The translations under genes and the position numbers were made by a program. DNA of 64,000 nt from CTSoil-075 sp042610375 (GTDB lineage: Bacteria > Bacillota > Negativicutes > DSM-13327), in assembly GCF_042610375.1 (NCBI RefSeq), contig NZ_JBGJZL010000003.1:248001-312000 (forward strand), written 5' to 3'. Below are positions 8,862 to 17,460 of the stretch, one piece after another. Under the pieces are notes generated by a model. It worked only from the letters and a program-made list of their open reading frames with translations, did not search any database and was not told the DNA's origin. Positions within the stretch are counted from its first letter, which is position 1; each line of letters opens with the position of its first letter.

Positions 8862-9653
8862 GTGGGGGACTTATCTGTCGAAGGTGCTAATATTATTGTA
8901 AAAAACGTTAATAAAAATTTTAAGACAAAAAACAAAGAAGTGAATGCCTTACAAAATGTAAATTTGCATATTCAAAAGGGCGAAATTATTAGTATTATTG
9001 GTTCTAGCGGTTGTGGTAAAAGTACCTTGCTTCGTATTATTGCTGGCCTAGATGTAGAATATGATGGCGATGTGCAACTCAATGGACAAAGAATTGTCGG
9101 TCCAGGAATCGACAGAGGTATCGTATTTCAAGAACATCGATTATTTCCTTGGCTTACAGTCGAAGAAAATATAGCTTTTGGTTTGCAAAGTGTACCTGTA
9201 GCCGATGCAAAACAGACGATAAAAGAACATATTGAACTGGTAGGTTTGCAAGGTTTTGAAAAATCATACCCTCATCAATTATCTGGTGGGATGGCTCAAA
9301 GGGCATCGATCGCTAGGGCTTTAGTGAATCGTCCACAAGTATTGATCTTAGATGAACCTTTCGGTGCATTGGATGCATTAACAAAAATGCAGATGCAGCA
9401 AGAAGTTTTGCGGATTTGGGAAGTTGAAAAGATGACAATGATTTTGGTAACTCACGATATTGACGAAGCTGTATTTTTAGGTGATCGAGTTATCGTAATG
9501 TCTGGAGGGCCAGGGCGAATCAAAAAAAATATCCCTGTAGAATTACCTAGACCTAGGGATCGCAATAGTTACGAATTTAGTCAATTTCGTAAGATTGTCT
9601 ATCAGGAGTTTTTTGCGGAGCAGCAACAGCAACCCTTTGCATATGTGATTTAA
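8862..9653 (+). CDS. Sulfonate/taurine-type ABC transporter ATPase (SsuB/TauB-like)
   Basis: ABC ATPase with Walker A GSSGCGKST, Q-loop VFQEHRLFPWL, signature LSGGMAQR, Walker B LILDEPFGALD and THDIDEAVFLGDRV. The WLTVEENIAFG and LSGGMAQRASIARAL patterns are typical for the nitrate/sulfonate/taurine family. The GTG at 8862 has GGGGTGA 5 nt upstream; an earlier in-frame GTG at 8853 overlaps that site. Operon with the next two genes. Confidence 0.86.
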   Translation: MGDLSVEGANIIVKNVNKNFKTKNKEVNALQNVNLHIQKGEIISIIGSSGCGKSTLLRIIAGLDVEYDGDVQLNGQRIVGPGIDRGIVFQEHRLFPWLTVEENIAFGLQSVPVADAKQTIKEHIELVGLQGFEKSYPHQLSGGMAQRASIARALVNRPQVLILDEPFGALDALTKMQMQQEVLRIWEVEKMTMILVTHDIDEAVFLGDRVIVMSGGPGRIKKNIPVELPRPRDRNSYEFSQFRKIVYQEFFAEQQQQPFAYVI

Positions 9654-9679
9654 TTGAAAAAGAGAAAGAGGTAATGGAT

Positions 9680-10684
9680 ATGTTTAAAACGATACGATCA
9701 TTGGGAAAAAGAGTAATACCAGCGGCATTTTTATTAATCTTAACGGTGCTCTTGCTAACAGGTTGCGGCAGTGCAACGACTAAAGACAAAACAGCGTCAA
9801 TTAAACTTGATTATGCATATTATAATCCGTTGAGTTTAGTGTTAAAAGAAAAAGGCTGGCTCGAAGAGGAATTTGCTAAAGATGGAGTTAAGGTTGAATG
9901 GGTTCAGAGTTTAGGTAGTAATAAATCATTGGAGTTACTCAATGGAAGTAGTGTAGATTTTGGCTCGACGGCTGGTGCTGCGGCTTTAATTGGTAAAGCG
10001 AATGGTAACCCCATTAAGTCTGTATATGTATATTCTAAACCAGAATGGACTGCCCTCGTGACAAGACCTGATTCTGGAATTAAAACTGTCGCCGATTTAA
10101 AAGGAAAAAAAGTAGCAGTGACGCGAGGAACTGATCCTCACATTTTTCTGCTACGGGTATTAGAACAAAATGGTTTAACGGATAAAGATATTCAACTCGT
10201 TGCCTTGCAACATCCCGATGGTAAAAATGCGCTGGAAAAAGGTGATGTGGATGCATGGTCTGGGCTCGATCCATTAATGGCCCAAGAAGAAGTAGAAAAA
10301 AATGGTCAGTTATTTTTCCGCGATGCGAATCTAAATACTTATGGAGTTTTAAATGTGCGTGAAGCCTTTGCGCAAAAAAATCCTCAATATGTGGAAAAAG
10401 TATTACGTGGTTACGAGAAAGCACGCAAGTGGGCTCTTGCAAATCCAGCAGAGTACCAAAAGATCGTAGAGAAAGAAGCAAAATTGAGTGAAGCAGTTGC
10501 TGCCAAGGTCTTAGGTCGAACAGATTTGAGTAATTCAGTCATTGGTGAAGAACAAAAAACAGCCATAATTGCAGCTGGTAATATACTGTTGAAAAACGGT
10601 ATTGTCAGTCAGGGGACTGACATAGGAAAAGTAGTCAGTGATTTAATTGATTCTCAGTATATTAATAAAATCTCGAAGGAGTAG
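9680..10684 (+). CDS. Sulfonate-type ABC transporter substrate-binding lipoprotein (SsuA-like)
   Basis: SsuA/NMT1-family binding protein. Signal peptide with lipobox LLTGC, then IKLDYAYYNPLSLVLKEKGW and a Gly-Ser-rich segment LLNGSSVDFGSTAGAAAL typical of sulfonate-binding proteins, followed by DLKGKKVAVTRGTD. The ATG at 9680 fits the GAGGT site better than the ATG at 9674. The exact ligand (alkanesulfonate, taurine or another) cannot be read from sequence. Confidence 0.84.
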   Translation: MFKTIRSLGKRVIPAAFLLILTVLLLTGCGSATTKDKTASIKLDYAYYNPLSLVLKEKGWLEEEFAKDGVKVEWVQSLGSNKSLELLNGSSVDFGSTAGAAALIGKANGNPIKSVYVYSKPEWTALVTRPDSGIKTVADLKGKKVAVTRGTDPHIFLLRVLEQNGLTDKDIQLVALQHPDGKNALEKGDVDAWSGLDPLMAQEEVEKNGQLFFRDANLNTYGVLNVREAFAQKNPQYVEKVLRGYEKARKWALANPAEYQKIVEKEAKLSEAVAAKVLGRTDLSNSVIGEEQKTAIIAAGNILLKNGIVSQGTDIGKVVSDLIDSQYINKISKE

Positions 10685-10693
10685 GTGAATCGA

Positions 10694-11539
10694 ATGGTGG
10701 AAAATTCGGAGCAAGCTACCCGCCAAGGGAACATTCATTCATTAACTACTAAAGGGAAAACAACCGGATTTTTGCAACCAGTCCCAGAAATTCGCCTAGG
10801 ATGGTTATTAGGATGGATTGTACCATTCATTAGTTTAATCACGTGGGAATTGTTGTCTAGAAATGGTGTAGTACCGACTAATTTATTGCCAGCGCCATCC
10901 GTTGTGCTGAAGGCAATCTATGATTTAGCAGTGCGTGGAGAACTCGTCAATCATATTACGATTACTCTTTTTCGTGTGGTCGTCGGTTTTGCGATTGGCA
11001 CTGTCATTTCAACTATATTAGGGGCAGTGACTGGTTATTCTTCTCGATACCGGCGTTTATTAGATCCCACATTACAGGCGTTACGTAATATTCCTTCCAT
11101 GGCGTGGGTACCCTTGTTTTTATTATGGATGGGTATTTATGAAACTTCAAAAATCACATTAATTGCTGTCGGTGTATTATTTCCAGTCTATCTCAATTTG
11201 ATGAGTGGAATTCAAACTGTAGATCGTAAACTCCTTGAAGTTGGTAAAGTATTTGGACTCAGTTCTTTTCAGATGATTAAACAAATTATTATACCAGCTA
11301 CCTTGCCGGCATACATTATTGGGCTGCGCAGTGGTCTGAGTTTGGGCTGGATGTTTGTTGTCGCAGCAGAAATTATGGGAGCTAGTCAAGGCATCGGTTT
11401 TTTAATGATTGATGGGCAAATGACTGGTCGGCCAGCTATTATCTTAGGTAGTGTTATTTTATTTGCGATTTTTGGTAAACTGACAGATATGGCGCTAGCT
11501 TATATAGGTAGTTATGTTATTCGGTGGCAAAAAATATAA
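10694..11539 (+). CDS. Sulfonate-type ABC transporter permease (SsuC-like)
   Basis: Binding-protein-dependent permease (about 281 aa, six hydrophobic helices) with the family motif RNIPSMAWVPLFLLWMG and the coupling loop EVGKVFGLSSFQMIKQIIIPATLP. The ATG at 10694 is preferred over the GTG that abuts the previous stop. Last gene of the unit; no separate terminator precedes attenuator 3. Confidence 0.86.
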   Translation: MVENSEQATRQGNIHSLTTKGKTTGFLQPVPEIRLGWLLGWIVPFISLITWELLSRNGVVPTNLLPAPSVVLKAIYDLAVRGELVNHITITLFRVVVGFAIGTVISTILGAVTGYSSRYRRLLDPTLQALRNIPSMAWVPLFLLWMGIYETSKITLIAVGVLFPVYLNLMSGIQTVDRKLLEVGKVFGLSSFQMIKQIIIPATLPAYIIGLRSGLSLGWMFVVAAEIMGASQGIGFLMIDGQMTGRPAIILGSVILFAIFGKLTDMALAYIGSYVIRWQKI

Positions 11540-11554
11540 ATAGTTAACCAATGT

Positions 11555-11617
11555 GCTGGTCAGTAAAGACTGAAGGCTAAAGAAGGCGAATGCCATTTCT
11601 TTAGCCTTCAGTTTTTT
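11555..11617 (+). promoter_or_regulatory. Attenuator element 3 (leader of corrinoid methyltransferase operon)
   Basis: P1 GCU/GGC, GG bulge, P2 UCAG/CUGA, loop UAAAGA, 3' A. The terminator helix extends back to pair CUGAAGG with CCUUCAG, so it excludes both P1 and P2. I saw no convincing promoter upstream, so read-through from the transporter operon is possible. Confidence 0.83.
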
Positions 11618-11647
11618 GATTTTATAAAAAAGAGGAGATTGTTTAAG

Positions 11648-12664
11648 ATGTTAAGTTCTAAAGAACGATTACTCACAGTGCTAAAGGGAGAAAAAGTCGA
11701 TCGTCCACCAGTGATATGTACGGGCGGAATGATGAATGCGGCTACCGTTGAGATTATGGATAAGACTGGTCATACTCTGCCAGAAGCTCATAGTGACTCA
11801 CAGTTAATGGCTGATCTTGCTGCTGATATCTATGAACAAACTGGGTTTGAGAATATTGGAATTCCCTTTTGTATGACAGTTGAAGCCGAAATTTTGGGGA
11901 GCGAAGTCACTTATGGAACGTTAGCGTGTGAACCCAAAATTACTAAAGAAGTTTTTGCGACAGCGAGTGACGTTACTATACGAGATATTGATGATATGTT
12001 AGGTAGTGGACGGGTTGGGACAGTGGTGGAAGCTGTAGGGATACTCGCCAAACGCTATCCTAATGTACCTATTATCGGTAATTTGACAGGGCCTATTAGT
12101 ACCGCAGCGTCTTTAGTCGATCCAGTATCTTTGCTCAAAGAATTGCGCAGAAAACCCGAAGATTGCCATAAGGTATTAGAGTATGTGACGCAACTATTAA
12201 TTGCTTTTGCTAAGAAAATGATTGCAAATGGTGCTACGGTTATTGCCATTAGTGATCCGACTGCTACGGGTGAGATATTAGGACCTAAGAACTTTCGAGA
12301 TTTTGCTCTTCCTTATATTAATCGTATTGCTGATGCAGTACATGAAGAAAATGTTCCCATATTGCTACATATTTGCGGCAATATGAACGCTGTACGTTCT
12401 CTTATAGCGGAAATAAGAAGTGATGCGATCAGCACGGATGCCATTGTTAATTTGCGAGAACTCAAAAACCATATTCCGAAACTTACGACGATGGGGAATG
12501 TGAGCACCTATCTATTGGAATTTGGAACAAGTGCAAACGTAGGGAATCAGGTTCGACGTTTGGTGAAAGATGGAGTGAATATTATTTCTCCTGCCTGCGG
12601 ATTAAGTACATCAACTTCACTAAAACTGATAAGGACTATGACGGATGCCGTTAAGGAGGGGTAA
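11648..12664 (+). CDS. MtaA/CmuA-type corrinoid methyltransferase (UroD fold)
   Basis: A 338-aa protein with the uroporphyrinogen-decarboxylase fold, of the MtaA/CmuA methyl-CoM methyltransferase group: start SSKERLLTVLKGEKVDRPPV, the GNLTGPISTAAS segment, and zinc ligands in LLHICGN plus a C-terminal SPACGLS cysteine. In this family a zinc-bound thiolate accepts or donates a methyl group to a corrinoid. The ATG at 11648 is set by GAGGAG at 11632. The substrate is unknown; context favours methylated sulfur compounds. Confidence 0.84.
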   Translation: MLSSKERLLTVLKGEKVDRPPVICTGGMMNAATVEIMDKTGHTLPEAHSDSQLMADLAADIYEQTGFENIGIPFCMTVEAEILGSEVTYGTLACEPKITKEVFATASDVTIRDIDDMLGSGRVGTVVEAVGILAKRYPNVPIIGNLTGPISTAASLVDPVSLLKELRRKPEDCHKVLEYVTQLLIAFAKKMIANGATVIAISDPTATGEILGPKNFRDFALPYINRIADAVHEENVPILLHICGNMNAVRSLIAEIRSDAISTDAIVNLRELKNHIPKLTTMGNVSTYLLEFGTSANVGNQVRRLVKDGVNIISPACGLSTSTSLKLIRTMTDAVKEG

Positions 12665-12669
12665 AGGCG

Positions 12670-14301
12670 ATGGGGAAAATCACATTTCATTATGCAAAAC
12701 AGACGACGAGTATTGACGTTTATGCAGATGAAACTCTTTTGTCAGCTGCAAAACGAGCGGGACTTATGATTGACTCACCTTGCAATGGCAATGGAACATG
12801 CGGTAAGTGTAAGGTAAAGGTGTCGGTTCCTGGTAAACCGCAAGAGATCGTGCTAGCTTGCAACACGGATGTTCAGAATGATGCAGTGGTAGAAATTATT
12901 GAATGCCAAGATAATGGAAATCTTCAAATCAAGCATGATGGTTTGGCATCAACTGTAGAAATCGACGCTAGAATTCATAAGGAATATAGTAGAGAGAGGG
13001 ATGTAACTCGTGTTTATCGCAATGGGCAATTGATTGTTGAAGAACGCGGTAATACAGAGAGAGAAAGTTATGGTTTGGCAATTGATATTGGCACAACAAC
13101 ATTGGTTGTTGCTCTTGTTAACTTATTAACTGGTCAAGAACTTGCTACAGTAGGAGCACTTAATCCTCAAAGTCGGTTGGCGCAAGATGTATTATCCCGA
13201 GTTCGATATGCTTCAAAGGAAGAAGGTTTATTGGAAATGAATCAACTTTTGATTGAAGAACTCAATCAGATGATTGGGCAAATAACGACAGACGCTCAGA
13301 TTTCTTCTGAGCGTATCTATGAACTAGTATTCAGCGGTAATACTTGCATGCTGCATTTAGCGACAAATACCAATCCAGTCACCCTTGGAAAGTATCCATA
13401 CACTCCTATTGTCAGAGGTGGAAATTCCTTGTCAGCAAAGGAACTGGGATTTTATCTTGCAGACGGTGCACAAGTGTATTTGCCGCCGATTATTTCTGCC
13501 TATGTAGGAGGCGATATTACATCTGGGATTCTTGTTGCACGTTTGGCTGAAAGAGAGGGAACTAGCTTATTTATCGATATTGGAACGAATGGAGAAATTG
13601 TATTAGCAACCAATGGAAAATTAGTTGCTACGTCAACTGCTGCTGGACCGGCTTTTGAAGGAATGAATATTTCTTTTGGTATGCGGGCTGCTCCAGGTGC
13701 GGTCGAAGGATTTGAGCTAACTTCAGAGGGGCAAAGTATCGTCAAAACGATTGCAGATCAAGTGCCTGTTGGGATATGCGGTAGCGGTCTACTCGATATT
13801 GTAGCTGCTATGGTAAAGAAAAAGATAATTAGTAAAAATGGGAAATTTAATAAAGAGATTACTGAACCATTTAGTCCTTTCGTAACAGAGATCAATGGAA
13901 AAAAAGTTTTTAATGTTGCAGAAGGAGTATTCTTATCTCAACCTGATATAAGGCAGGTACAATTAGCCAAAGGTGCCATCCGTGGTGGAATCGAAGCTCT
14001 TCTTGCCTATCAGGGGTTAGTCGGTGCACAGGTAGATAGAGTACTCATTGCTGGATCTTTTGGTTATCACCTTAATCCGGAAAGTTTGATCGAAATTGGC
14101 TTGCTACCTGAGGCGTTTAGAGGCAAAATAGAATTTTTGGGTAATACTTCGAAGAGTGGTGGTCAAGAACTACTTATCAATAAAACCTCACGACTAGAAA
14201 TTAAACAAATTGTTGAGGAGATTGCCGTATTAGAATTAGCAACGATTGATAACTTTGATCGATTGTTTGTTAAATATTTAGAGTTTACCATGGCAAGCTA
14301 A
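12670..14301 (+). CDS. RACo-like reductive activator of corrinoid proteins (2Fe-2S + ASKHA, DUF4445)
   Basis: A 543-aa protein. The N-terminal 2Fe-2S ferredoxin domain shows CNGNGTCGKCKV and LACNTD in residues 36-70; the rest is an actin-like ATPase domain with GLAIDIGTTTLVVAL, LFIDIGTNGEIVL, STAAGPAFEGMNIS and VLIAGSFGYHL. Such proteins reduce inactive Co(II) corrinoid to Co(I) at the expense of ATP. It is somewhat shorter than Carboxydothermus RACo (about 630 aa). It lies between two methyltransferase genes and should service the corrinoid protein encoded at 19415. Confidence 0.87.
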   Translation: MGKITFHYAKQTTSIDVYADETLLSAAKRAGLMIDSPCNGNGTCGKCKVKVSVPGKPQEIVLACNTDVQNDAVVEIIECQDNGNLQIKHDGLASTVEIDARIHKEYSRERDVTRVYRNGQLIVEERGNTERESYGLAIDIGTTTLVVALVNLLTGQELATVGALNPQSRLAQDVLSRVRYASKEEGLLEMNQLLIEELNQMIGQITTDAQISSERIYELVFSGNTCMLHLATNTNPVTLGKYPYTPIVRGGNSLSAKELGFYLADGAQVYLPPIISAYVGGDITSGILVARLAEREGTSLFIDIGTNGEIVLATNGKLVATSTAAGPAFEGMNISFGMRAAPGAVEGFELTSEGQSIVKTIADQVPVGICGSGLLDIVAAMVKKKIISKNGKFNKEITEPFSPFVTEINGKKVFNVAEGVFLSQPDIRQVQLAKGAIRGGIEALLAYQGLVGAQVDRVLIAGSFGYHLNPESLIEIGLLPEAFRGKIEFLGNTSKSGGQELLINKTSRLEIKQIVEEIAVLELATIDNFDRLFVKYLEFTMAS

Positions 14302-14326
14302 TAAATCAAAAACAGGAGGAGATTTT

Positions 14327-15364
14327 ATGAATCGACGTAATGTTGTTTTAGAAACAATTAGTGGTAAAAAAAATAGAAAATTGAATGACTATCCTTTTTC
14401 AAAAGCTTTATTATCAGGTGGAACATGGGCTTTTCATCAGGAGGGATTAACTCTGCGGGCAGGACTTGATGTGCCCGAAGAAGCAGCACGAACGATTGTA
14501 GAAATAAATGAAAAAGTAGAATCAGATATTGTCTGGCCAGGGTCAGGTTATCATAATTTACTTGTTGAAGCATTGGGAGGGAGTATAAAATTTCGTCCGC
14601 AAGGAAATATTGATGTAATAGCACCATTGCTGAGCTGCGCTAAAGATCTTGATAAGATTGAGATTGATTCTTTAGATAAAAATATATGGATTTCTGCCGT
14701 GCGACAAATGGTTGAAACGGCCAATGAACTCGTAGGTAAAGAATATTTGGTTGGGACGTCAAGTTGGGGACCCTTTACTTTAGCTGGACAATTTTTGGGT
14801 GTTGAAAAACTAATGATCGGTTTATATAAGGATAAAGCAAGTATTCATGCTTTAATGGAGTTTTCTAGTGAAGTATGCTTTCAATATTTGGCACCTGCAG
14901 TAGCAAGAGGGGCATCCATCTTATCGATTGCTGAACCCACAGCTTCAGGTGATCTTATATCATTAGGGCATTTTGAAGAATTTGTTGCTCCCTATTTGGC
15001 TAAAGTCAATGAACGTTTGAAACAATTAGGTACGGTTATGACTCTTCATATTTGTGGAAATATTACAGATCGATTGCCTGTGATTCCTCATTTGGGGGTT
15101 GATTTATTATCGGTTGATTATAAAGTGAGCCTTGAATATGCTAAAAAAATTTTGGATAATAAAGTTGCCCTTGCTGGAAATGTAAATCCTATGATACTAA
15201 GAGATGGTTCGATTGAAGAGATTGTGTCAGCAGTGAGGCATTGTCTCGCGGAAGGTGGAAACAATGGGAAATTTATATTAATGCCTGGGTGTGACATCCC
15301 TCCGAGTGTGCCACTAGAAAATATACAAAGATTTCTTAGTGTGGAATTTGAAAAAAATAATTAA
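14327..15364 (+). CDS. Second UroD-fold corrinoid methyltransferase
   Basis: A 345-aa UroD/MtaA-family protein, only distantly similar to the one at 11648. The zinc-site pattern is LHICGN near residue 246 and LMPGCDIPP near 326, giving His-x-Cys and a distal Cys. With two such proteins, one probably methylates the corrinoid from substrate and the other demethylates it, as in methyltransferase I and II systems. AGGAGG supports the start. It is followed by the promoter and tandem attenuators of the nitrogenase-like unit. Confidence 0.82.
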   Translation: MNRRNVVLETISGKKNRKLNDYPFSKALLSGGTWAFHQEGLTLRAGLDVPEEAARTIVEINEKVESDIVWPGSGYHNLLVEALGGSIKFRPQGNIDVIAPLLSCAKDLDKIEIDSLDKNIWISAVRQMVETANELVGKEYLVGTSSWGPFTLAGQFLGVEKLMIGLYKDKASIHALMEFSSEVCFQYLAPAVARGASILSIAEPTASGDLISLGHFEEFVAPYLAKVNERLKQLGTVMTLHICGNITDRLPVIPHLGVDLLSVDYKVSLEYAKKILDNKVALAGNVNPMILRDGSIEEIVSAVRHCLAEGGNNGKFILMPGCDIPPSVPLENIQRFLSVEFEKNN

Positions 15365-15383
15365 TGATTCATCTGAAAATAAA

Positions 15384-15412
15384 TTGACATTTATATAATT
15401 GTATGTTATAGT
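15384..15412 (+). promoter_or_regulatory. Sigma-A promoter of DUF2325-nitrogenase-like unit 1
   Basis: TTGACA, 17-nt spacer, TATAGT; 24 nt before the first of two tandem attenuators. Confidence 0.75.
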
Positions 15413-15436
15413 TGTATAAAATAATTTAAGTCTTAA

Positions 15437-15505
15437 TTTAGCTGATCACAAAAAAGTGAAGGCTAAAGTTTTTCATAGTAAATGAAATTCTTTAGGCCTT
15501 TTTTT
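15437..15505 (+). promoter_or_regulatory. Attenuator element 4 (first of a tandem pair)
   Basis: Longest P1 in the set, UUUAGCU/GGCUAAA (7 bp ending in U.G), GA bulge, P2 UCAC/GUGA, loop of six A, 3' A. P2 differs from the common UCAG/CUGA by a compensated pair. Terminator ends in a run of U. Confidence 0.85.
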
Positions 15506-15515
15506 ATTTTTCGAA

Positions 15516-15577
15516 AGCTGACTGGATAACCAGAGGCTGGTTTTTTCGCACATGCGAAATACCAGCCTCTTTTTTTT
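15516..15577 (+). promoter_or_regulatory. Attenuator element 5 (second of a tandem pair)
   Basis: P1 AGCU/GGCU, GA bulge, P2 CUGG/CCAG, loop AUAA, 3' A. Terminator GAGGCUGGU...ACCAGCCUC with eight U. It begins 11 nt after element 4, so transcripts must pass two terminators in series. Confidence 0.87.
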
Positions 15578-15609
15578 ACTATATTTTTTATTGCAAAGGA
15601 GGTGAGAGT

Positions 15610-15906
15610 ATGTCAGTTATGCTTGTTGGCGCAGATCATTTGGGTGGCATTGAAAAAAACTTGCAGATGATGGGAATTAGTTCGATTGATCACATAACTG
15701 GCAGAAATGTTGGCGATCGAAAAAAATTTAAATTTCCATTATCTACAGCTTTAATTGTTGTTTTCATTGATTATATCAATCATACAACAGCTAAAAATAT
15801 AAAAAACATGGCTAAATCTCAAGGCGTACCACTCATTTTTGCTAATCGCTCATGGAGTTCGTTGCAAGATAAACTAGTTGCCTTTAATTTAAGGGAATTG
15901 GGATAA
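15610..15906 (+). CDS. DUF2325 small protein
   Basis: A 98-aa protein of the DUF2325 family: begins MSVMLVGADHLGGIEKNL and contains RNVGDRKKFKFP and VIVVFIDYINHT-like hydrophobic strands (ALIVVFIDYINH). The family has a Rossmann-like pattern but no assigned activity. AAAGGAGG supports the start. It lies 60 nt before the D-like gene and behind the tandem attenuators, so it is expected to be made together with nitrogenase-like pair 1. Confidence 0.78.
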   Translation: MSVMLVGADHLGGIEKNLQMMGISSIDHITGRNVGDRKKFKFPLSTALIVVFIDYINHTTAKNIKNMAKSQGVPLIFANRSWSSLQDKLVAFNLRELG

Positions 15907-15966
15907 GCAAAAAGAGATTGTTTGATGAATGGAAAGCACTTGAAATGAGTGCGTGGAGGGAAATGG

Positions 15967-17460
15967 ATGAGTAATTTTGAACTAAAAGAGCCGCCACGGC
16001 GGGAACATCGTTTAAATGCTTGTATTGCTTCAGGTGGTACTTTGGCTGATATGACCAATCGAAAAATGAAATGTTGTGTTCAGGATGGGGAAAGAAGTTT
16101 TTCTCAGAATAGTATCTGCTTATTGTTACCTGCACTCGGTATGATGAATAGTATTCCCAATAGTGTTGTTTTGATGCACGGCGCTGTTGGGTGTGGTTCA
16201 TCCGCTCATGGTGGTAATGCAGGAGTGCGTTCTGGTAATACTCACCGCTGGGGTGCGGTGAAAGATGGCACGTGGCTATCGACAGCTCTTGATGAGCGAG
16301 ATGTGATTTGTGGCGGTGAAGAGAAACTAGAAGATGCCATTCGTGAGGTTGATCGTCGTTATAAGCCACTTATTATCTTTGTTGTCGCTGGTTGCGTTCC
16401 TGGGATTATTGGTGATGATGTTGATGGGGTAGCTGAACGTTTGCAATCTGAAGTTGCGGCAAAACTTCTTCCCGTTCATTGTGAAGGGTTTAAGACCAAG
16501 ATATGGGCGACAGCTTATGATGCAGTGTATCATGCCCTAGGGCGGGTTATGCTGCAAGAACCCCCCGAAAATATTGCCCTTGAGAGATCTAAAAAACCAA
16601 CAGTAAATTTAATGAATGTATCTTCTATGGGGCGTGTTGATGAAGTAGAACTAGAACGATTACTGACAGCTTTGGGGCTGGATGTTAATATTTTTCCTGT
16701 ATTTACAAAACCAGAAAAAATGTATTCTATGACCCATGCTGATCTCTCAATTAGTACGTGTCCTACTCATGATGATTATATGCTTACTTATTTAAAAGAG
16801 AAATACAATATTCCTTACATTATTAAACATATGCCGATTGGGATTGAGAATACCAGTGAGTGGCTACGCGGTGTCGCTGAATTTTTTGGTTTAACAAGGG
16901 AAGTCGAAGAATTTATTAAGATTGAAGAAGCCGAATTGAAAAAAGCCTTAGAAGAATTTAAGCCCTTATTTAGTGGTAAAAAAGTATTTGTAAGTGCTGG
17001 AGAATTTAGGGCTCTTTCCACGGCGATTCTGCTTGCAGAACTTGGTTTTGAGGTCGTAGCGGTCCGTTCTTATCATCACGATGAATTTGCAGATTCAGAA
17101 TACGAGAAACTTGCCAAAATCACGGAAAAAGATTTTGCACTCAATATTGCCAACTGCCAACCTTTTGAGGAAGCAAATTTGATCAAGCGAGTTAAACCGG
17201 ACATCTTTCTTGGGCATATGAATGGCAATGCTACTGCTGCAAAACTTGGTGTAGCAACCACTGTTATTTATAATGTTGGTCTCCAGTTTGTTGGTTATCA
17301 AGGGGTGTATCAATTGGCTCGTCGTTTACATCGCCAATTAACGAATCCTAATTTTAACCAAAATATGAGTAAGTGGGTTAATTTGCCTTATTCTCAAGAA
17401 TGGTATGAGCAAGATCCCTTTACTTACATCAAAAAAGGGGAGGACCAAGGCAATGAGTAA
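15967..17460 (+). CDS. Nitrogenase-like component 1, NifD-like subunit (pair 1)
   Basis: A 497-aa NifD/NifE-family protein. Cysteines C36/C37, C51, C76 (HGAVGCGSS) and C143 (AGCVPGIIGDD) match P-cluster-type positions, and VHCEGFKTKIWAT follows. A cysteine in ISTCPTHDDY aligns by eye with the FeMo-cofactor cysteine of NifD, but the cofactor histidine region is replaced (IYNVGLQFVGYQG). The C-terminal LPYSQEWYEQDPF is shared with the other D-like proteins here. ATG at 15967 follows GGAGGG; the frame extends upstream to a GTG at 15949 without a site. This is the most divergent of the five pairs. Probably part of a non-N2-fixing reductase. Confidence 0.85.
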   Translation: MSNFELKEPPRREHRLNACIASGGTLADMTNRKMKCCVQDGERSFSQNSICLLLPALGMMNSIPNSVVLMHGAVGCGSSAHGGNAGVRSGNTHRWGAVKDGTWLSTALDERDVICGGEEKLEDAIREVDRRYKPLIIFVVAGCVPGIIGDDVDGVAERLQSEVAAKLLPVHCEGFKTKIWATAYDAVYHALGRVMLQEPPENIALERSKKPTVNLMNVSSMGRVDEVELERLLTALGLDVNIFPVFTKPEKMYSMTHADLSISTCPTHDDYMLTYLKEKYNIPYIIKHMPIGIENTSEWLRGVAEFFGLTREVEEFIKIEEAELKKALEEFKPLFSGKKVFVSAGEFRALSTAILLAELGFEVVAVRSYHHDEFADSEYEKLAKITEKDFALNIANCQPFEEANLIKRVKPDIFLGHMNGNATAAKLGVATTVIYNVGLQFVGYQGVYQLARRLHRQLTNPNFNQNMSKWVNLPYSQEWYEQDPFTYIKKGEDQGNE

